This document shows, in pieces, positions 57,531 to 64,000 of a stretch of 64,000 nucleotides of DNA; position 1 is the stretch's first letter, and every line of letters begins with the position of its first letter. The translations under genes were made by a program, and so were the position numbers. Under the pieces are notes generated by a model. It did not search any database and had not been told where the DNA came from. It saw only the letters and a program-made list of their open reading frames with translations. Source of the DNA: Heliocidaris tuberculata (Eukaryota; Echinodermata; Echinoidea; Camarodonta; Echinometridae); assembly GCA_025618425.1 (NCBI GenBank), contig CM046845.1:9069083-9133082 (forward strand), given 5' to 3'.

Positions 57531-57947
57531 TTAAAGGAGAATGAAACCCTGAGGAAAAATCGGTTTTAATGAAAAGAGAGGATAGAGAGAAGCAATTTAA
57601 AAAAAAGTTCCATCAAAATCGGTTACGAAGTGAGAAAGTTATGAAAGTTTGAAAAGTCTCAATTTACTTTCTATGGCGATCCTCAAATTGGCAATGTTGC
57701 TTCAAAGTGACAGTGAGAGTAGTACAACTCTCCATATGTTTTGTACACAAAATTTCATATTTTCCCCATTATCTCTCAAAGCTAGTCTCCTTCTTAGCTC
57801 AAGATATATCTAGGGAAAATGTATTTGACACAACATATGTTGAGTTCACAAAAAGACAGCAGCATCTTTAGAGATAATGGAGAAAATATGAAATTCTGTG
57901 TACAAAACATTTGGAGAGTTGTACTACTCTCACTGTGAATTACCACT
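57531..57947. mobile_element. Truncated TTAA-type element with inner inverted arms
   Basis: TTAAAGGAGAATGAAACCCT begins the element in the style of the other TTAA ends here. Farther in, GACAGTGAGAGTAGTACAAC, TCTCCATATGTTTTGTACAC, AAAATTTCATATTTTC at 57709-57775 is inverted at 57878-57945. The matching right terminal segment (an AGGG..TTTCATTCTCCTTTAA-like end) is absent, so it appears 3' truncated or interrupted beyond 57947. Confidence 0.7.
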
Positions 57948-58356
57948 TAGCATATCAAGGTTCTCACATATTGTGATTTTATTCTCTGATTTTGAAAATC
58001 TTGATTTTTGTCTTCCGACTGAAAAGTATGGCTTTCATCAGGACTGAGCAGACAGTTTGATTGAGGTCAAAGGTGGGAAGATGTTCTCCAGCTTCAGGAG
58101 GATGATATCGCTTTTGGGTGGTATTTCAACACTTAAGGAATATCAGGGATTTTTTTTTCTTCTTCATGAAATTGAAAACATGAGATAAATTGACTTTTTC
58201 ATGTCTACTATCAAACATTAAAATCTTGGAAGCCTAGTTTGGTGGATAGTGCCATTATGCATTGGGATTTTTGTCTATTGAATATGCAATGTATGCTCTC
58301 TTGTTTGATGCAGTGCAAATCGTTTTTATGCGTTTTTATTTCATTTCATTAAATTG

Positions 58357-58856
58357 NNNNNNNNNNNNNNNNNNNNNNNNNNNNNNNNNNNNNNNNNNNN
58401 NNNNNNNNNNNNNNNNNNNNNNNNNNNNNNNNNNNNNNNNNNNNNNNNNNNNNNNNNNNNNNNNNNNNNNNNNNNNNNNNNNNNNNNNNNNNNNNNNNNN
58501 NNNNNNNNNNNNNNNNNNNNNNNNNNNNNNNNNNNNNNNNNNNNNNNNNNNNNNNNNNNNNNNNNNNNNNNNNNNNNNNNNNNNNNNNNNNNNNNNNNNN
58601 NNNNNNNNNNNNNNNNNNNNNNNNNNNNNNNNNNNNNNNNNNNNNNNNNNNNNNNNNNNNNNNNNNNNNNNNNNNNNNNNNNNNNNNNNNNNNNNNNNNN
58701 NNNNNNNNNNNNNNNNNNNNNNNNNNNNNNNNNNNNNNNNNNNNNNNNNNNNNNNNNNNNNNNNNNNNNNNNNNNNNNNNNNNNNNNNNNNNNNNNNNNN
58801 NNNNNNNNNNNNNNNNNNNNNNNNNNNNNNNNNNNNNNNNNNNNNNNNNNNNNNNN
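58357..58856. other. Assembly gap, exactly 500 N
   Basis: A run of exactly 500 N, a conventional placeholder, so the true distance is unknown. Frames drawn across it have no meaning. The next exon of the minus-strand gene at 58970-59039 may lie here. Confidence 0.99.
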
Positions 58857-58969
58857 TTAATTCTGTGACTGTGGCTTAGATCTAGACATCATATAGATGT
58901 CATGGTAGCACAAATATGTCTTGAGTATAAACTTGATCAGATTACAATATATTTAGTCTAAATGCTTAC

Positions 58970-59039
58970 CTGTGAATGTATCAATCAGCTCCGGCATTTG
59001 GAACTTCTGCAATATTGCAACCACAAAGTCATCCGCCAT
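58970..59039 (-). CDS. First coding exon of an unidentified gene (SAM-like start)
   Basis: On the minus strand, ATG at 59039-59037 lies in a good context (ATC before, G after). Twenty-three codons follow without a stop, beginning MADDFVVAILQ and continuing with FQMPELIDTF, then one base of a split codon and an excellent donor, CAG|GTAAGC (58969-58964). The pattern of a short helix followed by [FL]-x-[ML]-PELI-x-x-F resembles the opening of SAM-type domains in invertebrate proteins; that comparison is from memory and is weak over so few residues. The CpG-richer DNA upstream (59041-59090) fits a 5' leader. Later exons would lie to the left. Confidence 0.6.
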
Positions 59040-59096
59040 GATGAAGCTGGCCGTGTTTGGCGGAGAAGGAAACCCGTCTAGCGCGTATTTTCAATC

Positions 59097-59240
59097 TTTT
59101 TAAACAACGTTTAAAAGATTTATCATTGGTGTCTTAAACAGCGGTTGTTTAAAATACAAGGTCGTCTTTTAAACAACATTGCTTAAAATTTAAACAACAC
59201 AATTTTAAACAGCGAAATTTTAAACAGCGTTTTTGCTGTG
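59097..59240. repeat. AAACARCG repeat cluster upstream of the first exon
   Basis: Six forward (TTTTAAACAACG, CTTAAACAGCG, TTTAAACAACATTG, TTTAAACAACAC and two TTTTAAACAGCG) and at least two reversed copies (CGTTTAAAAG, GGTTGTTTAAAA) of one word occur in 145 bases. TTTAAACAACGTTTAAA is itself an inverted pair. The cluster begins only about 58 bases upstream of the start codon at 59039, that is, in the probable leader or promoter. It may be a decayed minisatellite, a transposon end or a binding-site array. Confidence 0.65.
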
Positions 59241-59244
59241 TAAA

Positions 59245-61628
59245 GAGAGAAAGAATAGAATTTGACTAGGGGATAAAGAGGAGAAATGCATAATTCCAAA
59301 ATACTTCATTTGGAAAAAATCAAATGATACAAAGCTGATTGATAGCAGTGTTTTGTACATGGTGAGTAAGTGCATGTGTATAATTTTTTTAAATGTTACT
59401 TTTGAATAATGGATAATCCATCTTACCTGCATTTGTTCTCACGGATACCTGAATGCATTTGTACATTTACAGCCACACTAAGCAATCGAGAACTATGATT
59501 ATTATGATCAGTGTGTTTACATTGCTGGTTCACTTAAATCTGATCAAAGCCTTCCATTTCACAGTCATTTCATTATTTCCCCCACTTGAAACAAAGAATG
59601 TTAATCATTCCACATTCCAGAGTAATCATATCCTCAAAAATTTGAACTGGCACACTTTTTTATTGACATAAACAAAGTTCCAACCTCAACAATCATCAAT
59701 GTATTCTGTGAAAAATCAACCACTGTTTAATAGACTCCTAATGTTTGCATTTTTTATTAGTACATACAAATAAAACTTGTTTACAGGAAAAGATGAAATC
59801 CTGCGATTACGTGTGAAATAGAAGGCCATTGGATATCTATGGACTCTTACAACGGCTTTAGCAAGTTTTTATCCAAATTTGAGCATTGTGAGATGTCGGT
59901 AGGCAATTAATAAAAATGTAATGTTTTATAACCACTTCACAAACAAAACAGCAAATTAATGGATTATTATTATGATATCATATATCAAAATTTTGAGACT
60001 AATTAATTCAATGAATTGCTCTTTCATGGTACTTACATGTATGCAACTGATGCGATATGTTCTTAAATTAGTTTACTTTTCATCAAATTTAATTTGTTTT
60101 ATTTTACTCTTTTCTGACATTATTTGGATTTGATAGGTGCGAAAAGAATTTTTTTTCACTAATTTACTGCTTAGTGCTTTTTCTTTAAACACTGTATTAA
60201 TTGAATGTTTAATGAACTGCTGATACAGGCACATGCATGTTCAGTAGGCCTACATGTATAATATATTTGCTGGAAACAGTTACTCAGAGGATATTGCGAA
60301 ATAAAAACAATGCTTGATTTATGCCATCTGTATCTTTTTTATGACAATGTTGCTTTTTATCATTCATGGTAATGTGAATTTAATGGAAGTTATTTGGTAA
60401 AAGTCGTATTCTTTTAATCCCTACCCATGGTTGACATGATTTAAGTCAAGTTGATTTGAATAGCCTTGATTTTTTTTTTTAATTGCTGAATAACATAGAA
60501 GAAAGAAATACATAAGAAATTTCGGTGTTAATTTTGTTGATGTGACCAAAAGAAAGTCAGTCAAAATCATTGTTCGATTATTTTTTTCGGGGGTGGTGGG
60601 GGGGGGGGGGGGGGGGGAAGGAGGGCTAAAAAATGCATCCAAGTGAGAATGTTGGTATCAAGAATAATAATAATGTCTGAAATTAATCTACCAAAATAAT
60701 ATATATTGTAGTGTAGGTGCAACATTCAGGGCTGTAACTTAAAAAATAAAATCAAATAGATTGATTTAAATCAAATTAATTCGATTTTTCTTCCCAACCT
60801 AAGCCCTATCATGCATCCTTCACCTTTGCAAGGGCCTTGCTTATATTGCGTTAAAAGGACAGAATTTGCTGTAATCCTCATAGCATATCATAAATATAGT
60901 AATATGCGTACATGTGTACTTCTATCACACTTCATCAAGGCAAACTTTGGTTTTTCATGGTAGGGACTCAGACATGCCATTGACACGATGCTTACCACAA
61001 TAACCACTCAGTAATTAAGCTCTTTGTTAAGCTCTAATCAGTGTGAATGGGACTTCCTGACTTGAAAATAATATATTCATACTGCTACATACACAAAGAA
61101 TTCCCCCTACCCTACTACAATTTGTATCATAGTTGTTCATGCGAATGTTCACGTAATGTACTCTGGATGAATTTGAGTTTATTTTCTTGATTTGAGTTTA
61201 TTTTCGGTCATCATCAAACACTGCACTCAAATTGATTGTCAGAACTAAGAGTAAACAATAAAATATTGTATTGCCATAGATTTTGCATTGAAAATGTACT
61301 CTGTATAAGTAATTGGGGAATTTTTGGAATGCTGTAGCATTTAAGGTATCAAGAAAATTGATGCAATCATGGGAATAGATTCTACAAACAGAAATCTCAA
61401 CCAATTTATGATCTGCTTATTTTCAGAATAATTTTAATCATATTTCCTTCAACTTTTATCCTGTATGATATGGAATTGCACAATCCAATAGTGTCTGTTC
61501 TATTTGTGGTTGTAATGATTATTTTATGTGCCATTTGTTATAGGATATACCAAAATACCACAAACCATCACATCCAGTCACTGAAATAACTTCCATGAAA
61601 ATGACCATGTCCTCAGTCACACAGTTCA
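59245..61628. other. Non-coding AT-rich stretch, no gene seen
   Basis: Low information apart from a G run at about 60598-60617 and a TAGGCCTACATGTA word near 60246. It would be upstream of the minus-strand exon at 59039. No open frame of interest. Confidence 0.5.
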
Positions 61629-61922
61629 TGTAAACTAGATGTTAGCCGCACAAGGAGGTATGTCCCGTAATGGTCTTGTATGCTATAATGCGGAGTAACA
61701 AGGTCGAGACCAATGAAATACTATTTCCACCAGGATGAATGTACACTAGATGTTAGACGCACAAGGACTTATGTCCAGTAATGCTGAGTAACAAGCGAAA
61801 GGTCAATGGAATACCATTTCTACCAGGGTGGATGTAAACTATATATTAGCCACACAAGGACATAAGTCCAGTTACTCCGAGTAAGTAGTCCAAGGTCAGT
61901 GGAATGCCATTCCCATCAGAAC
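61629..61922. repeat. Minisatellite, about 90-110-bp unit, three copies
   Basis: Units beginning near 61629, 61740 and 61833 share TGTANACTAGATGTTAGNCG, CACAAGGA, TATGTCC, GTAATG..GAGTAACAAG, AGGTCAATGGAATACCATTT and CCACCAGGRTG. The first unit carries about 18 extra bases. No coding frame. Confidence 0.85.
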
Positions 61923-62604
61923 ACAAAGGACAAAGGATATCTACTGCTTTCATGATTCATTATCTAATCAATAACATCATGAATCATAATCATATGACAG
62001 TGGAATAGACACTATATGCAATTCTCTTTCACTTGAGATAAGTAAAGGACATGGTGGTTTGATTATCAATACTTGTTCTTTTTATCTAATTGTATTCATC
62101 TGGAAGTTTTATAGATAAGACTTAAGGAGTCTAAATAGAATTTCACATATGTAATTTTTGGTGAATCAATTTTATTTTTTTTCCTCTCTATAACATGTGT
62201 TAGTTTTTCCATCTTTGAAGAATGTACAAATTAGTGCATGAGGTATGTGGACATAAAATAGCAAAGTTCTTCACAAATGTAGTTTAAGGTAAAATTTGGT
62301 TGGGCTTATCTTTGATCAAGAAAGGTATTTATTTATTTTTTTTAGATAATAATTTGCGATACTGCACCATTACTACGAAAATCATAAGATTAAAAATAAA
62401 AAAGGTTCACATCAACCATGAGGTTGCCCCTTGACTTTTTACCTAACTACTAACATTTACAAAGCTATAGAAGGGGCTAAAATTAGATCCTGATTCAAAT
62501 TATTTTGACTCTAATAAGATATGAATGAAAATGGATTCAGCCATTGTGGTTTAGCCTCCCAGCACGGCACACCTGCTGGGCACTGATACCAATCGGCATG
62601 ACAA

Positions 62605-63040
62605 GTCTGATTACAATTGAAATCATTTCTCAGTTTCATTCAGAACCAAAGTGATTTATCATGTGCTTGGAGCCAGAAGGGCATTAACTCATACAAGGCA
62701 TACTTTAACACAGAGTTAACGCCCTTCTGGCTCTCATATGGAGACGGAGAAGAAAATTGCAAGTCTGTAGATACTGTACTCATTGGTTGTGACTTTAATG
62801 ACCGTCACAGAAGTGATTTTTCAATTTTATTCAGAATTAACTGATTTTAAGGAGAACACAAGAAGAAAACTATAAGCCTATAGGACTGTACTCATTGGTT
62901 GTGACTTTTAATGACCTTCACGGAAAATAATTTCTCAGTTACATTCAGAAGTGAATGATACTTAGACTAGAGAAGAAAATTAAAAGTCTATTCAAATGGT
63001 CATTTATTGAATCTGATTGAAATGACCTTCATGAAGGCTT
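62605..63040. repeat. Minisatellite, about 115-bp unit, with hairpin repeat inside
   Basis: Units share AGAAGAAAATT, AAGTCTNTAG, ACTGTACTCATTGGTTGTGA, CTTTAATGACC-TCAC, then TTTCTCAGTTNCATTCAGAA. Copies lie near 62748, 62863 and 62971, with a partial unit at 62605-62655. Hairpin repeat copy 7 lies between the partial unit and the first full one, as if inserted in the array. Confidence 0.8.
62661..62741. repeat. CCAGAAGGGC hairpin repeat, copy 7
   Basis: Left arm TTGGAGCCAGAAGGGCATTA then ACTC; right arm GAGTTAACGCCCTTCTGGCT then CTCA. The 22-bp inner stem is nearly perfect (one mismatch), but the outer GTCTG/CAGAC ends are lost. It lies in the 62.6-63.0 kb minisatellite. Confidence 0.9.
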
Positions 63041-63389
63041 GTCCCATTCTCCAGCTCTGTACTTTGTCCATTTGGGATCAGGAAAGACGTACGAATGGTA
63101 TCCCTTTGTGTTCTCCTCCACCCGTATTTTTACGAAATAGGGAATTCGCTGAATGCAGATAATTGTGGTGAAGCCAGAGGGGTCATCTTTAAGAGGGCTA
63201 TTATTAGAGACATGTCTGAAATCAAATTGAATAAACGATGTCTCCTCTCCAAGGCAACAATGAGTCTGTTCAATGGTGTTAGGTGTAAGTGCATATGAAC
63301 TTTAGTGGTCATAAAAGGGAGCGATAAAAGTGCATATGACGGAGAAACCAAAGATGAATAATATTTCTGTCATCCTTTAAGAGACATCC

Positions 63390-63458
63390 TCTGCTGAGAT
63401 TGAGGAGCAGAAGGGCGTAAAGTGATTTGATCAAGCCCCTTTGGCTCTTGAGCCGACC
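63390..63458. repeat. CCAGAAGGGC hairpin repeat, copy 8 (diverged)
   Basis: Left arm TGAGGAGCAGAAGGGCGTAA; right arm AAGCCCCTTTGGCTCTTGAG. The arms still pair over about 20 bases but with several mismatches, and the loop is short. Confidence 0.7.
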
Positions 63459-63782
63459 ACATGGTTTGTTCAAAAGACCTGTTGGTAAGGGTTTGAAAAT
63501 TAAAGATAATGGCTTTCATTTTATGAATTTTCTTTAGAAATGCAATTTTAAGATATATTGCATTTGATTTTATAGTTTAAACACATCTTTATTTAAAAAT
63601 AATATTAGAGATACAAGTATATCGTTGATATTTTGTACATGTGCCCCACTTCATGAAAGTCATGAAATTTCTTACATTTACATTGAGCATATTAAGTTGT
63701 ATCATGGAGTTATCACAGATAACTCCTTGGTTTTATCGATTGATTGATTGTTTGTTCGATCGATTGCAATCATTGCATCATA
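63459..63782. other. Non-coding AT-rich stretch
   Basis: Contains a short hairpin GGAGTTATCACAGATAACTCC near 63706-63726 and GATTGATTGATTG simple sequence. GATAACTCCTTGGTTT recurs at 42051 and 63719, possibly a short dispersed word. Nothing else supported. Confidence 0.5.
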
Positions 63783-63867
63783 ATATCGTCTGTTGAGAGC
63801 CAGAAGGGCGTTAATTCTGTGCTAAAGTATATTAGTTAACGCCTTTCTGGATCCAAACCGACGATAT
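63783..63867. repeat. CCAGAAGGGC hairpin repeat, copy 9 (longest)
   Basis: Left arm ATATCGTCTGTTGAGAGCCA then GAAGGGCGTTAAT; right arm GTTAACGCCTTTCTGGATCC then AAACCGACGATAT. The pairing reaches the outermost ATATCGTC/GACGATAT, longer than in other copies. The loop is about 20 bases, AT-rich. Confidence 0.88.
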
Positions 63868-64000
63868 GGTTATTATGCCAAGATAGTGCTCTCTAGTAGC
63901 ATATGGGACATAGTGCTTCCAGTGATAATGTATGTATTAAAAGCTGAGGTTTAGGAACATCACTTACTGGTTCTTATCAATATACATGTATACCTTTAGT

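Noticed and set aside
58262..58879. 205-codon frame
   Set aside because: Almost all of it is the 500-N gap.
1..64000. CRISPR arrays, operons, prophage or bacterial gene clusters
   Set aside because: The tandem arrays have long diverged units with no spacer structure, and there are no bacterial-type coding regions; the window is eukaryotic.

Overview
The window is eukaryotic, AT-rich, almost entirely non-coding DNA, best read as intergenic and/or intronic sequence of an echinoderm, most likely a sea urchin. The reasons are the absence of any long open reading frame in 64 kb, tRNA-derived SINEs, abundant small inverted-repeat (MITE-like) elements including several with TTAA ends, many diverged minisatellites, frequent homopolymeric C or G runs, and strong excess of the palindromes TACATGTA and TAGGCCTA, a flavour I associate with echinoid genomes. 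The species assignment is inference from style, not from a gene. A block of exactly 500 N (58357-58856) shows that this is a draft scaffold.

Coding content is minimal. The only protein-coding piece I would defend is a short minus-strand first exon at 58970-59039 (good start context, 23 codons, canonical GTAAGC donor) whose product begins like a SAM-type or similar small helical domain; its gene would continue leftwards, into or beyond the gap. Two weaker plus-strand candidates are an exon-like block at 35402-35554 (acceptor, open frame, GTGAGT donor) and a possible 5' leader ending in ATG followed by GTATGT at 36901-36903. All other short open frames look like chance or repeat-derived frames.

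Layout. 1-9.3 kb: low-information sequence with a 113-bp tandem duplication, a purine tract and three foldbacks. 9.3-15.6 kb: minisatellite (9371-9774), two abutting TTAA elements that share one TTAA (11453-12369), a TIR element with an internal minisatellite (13246-13948), another minisatellite and a foldback. 17-22 kb: CCA-rich higher-order repeat, a GCAGGGG-TIR element, a 490-bp TTAA element and a small MITE. 25-32 kb: foldbacks, a 51-bp minisatellite, a CpG-rich 522-bp transposon with 5-bp target duplication, and a GTTCATACGG-TIR element. 33.9-40.8 kb: G-rich minisatellite, second copy of the 490-bp element, exon-like block, a third TTAA element and a second copy of the 13.2-kb element. 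40.8-50 kb: mostly featureless. 50.4-52.9 kb: recent 217-bp tandem duplication, a TTAA element with a SINE nested in it, and a second SINE on the other strand. 54.7-64 kb: hairpin repeats, second GTTCATACGG element, truncated TTAA element, gap, first exon with an AAACARCG repeat cluster just upstream, and two minisatellites.

The most interesting unexplained structure is a short (about 70-85 bp) hairpin repeat with core arms GAGCCAGAAGGGCGTTAA / TTAACGCCCTTCTGGCTC, present at nine dispersed positions between 22 and 64 kb. I found no operon, CRISPR, virus-like gene set or other multi-gene system, and I do not claim one.
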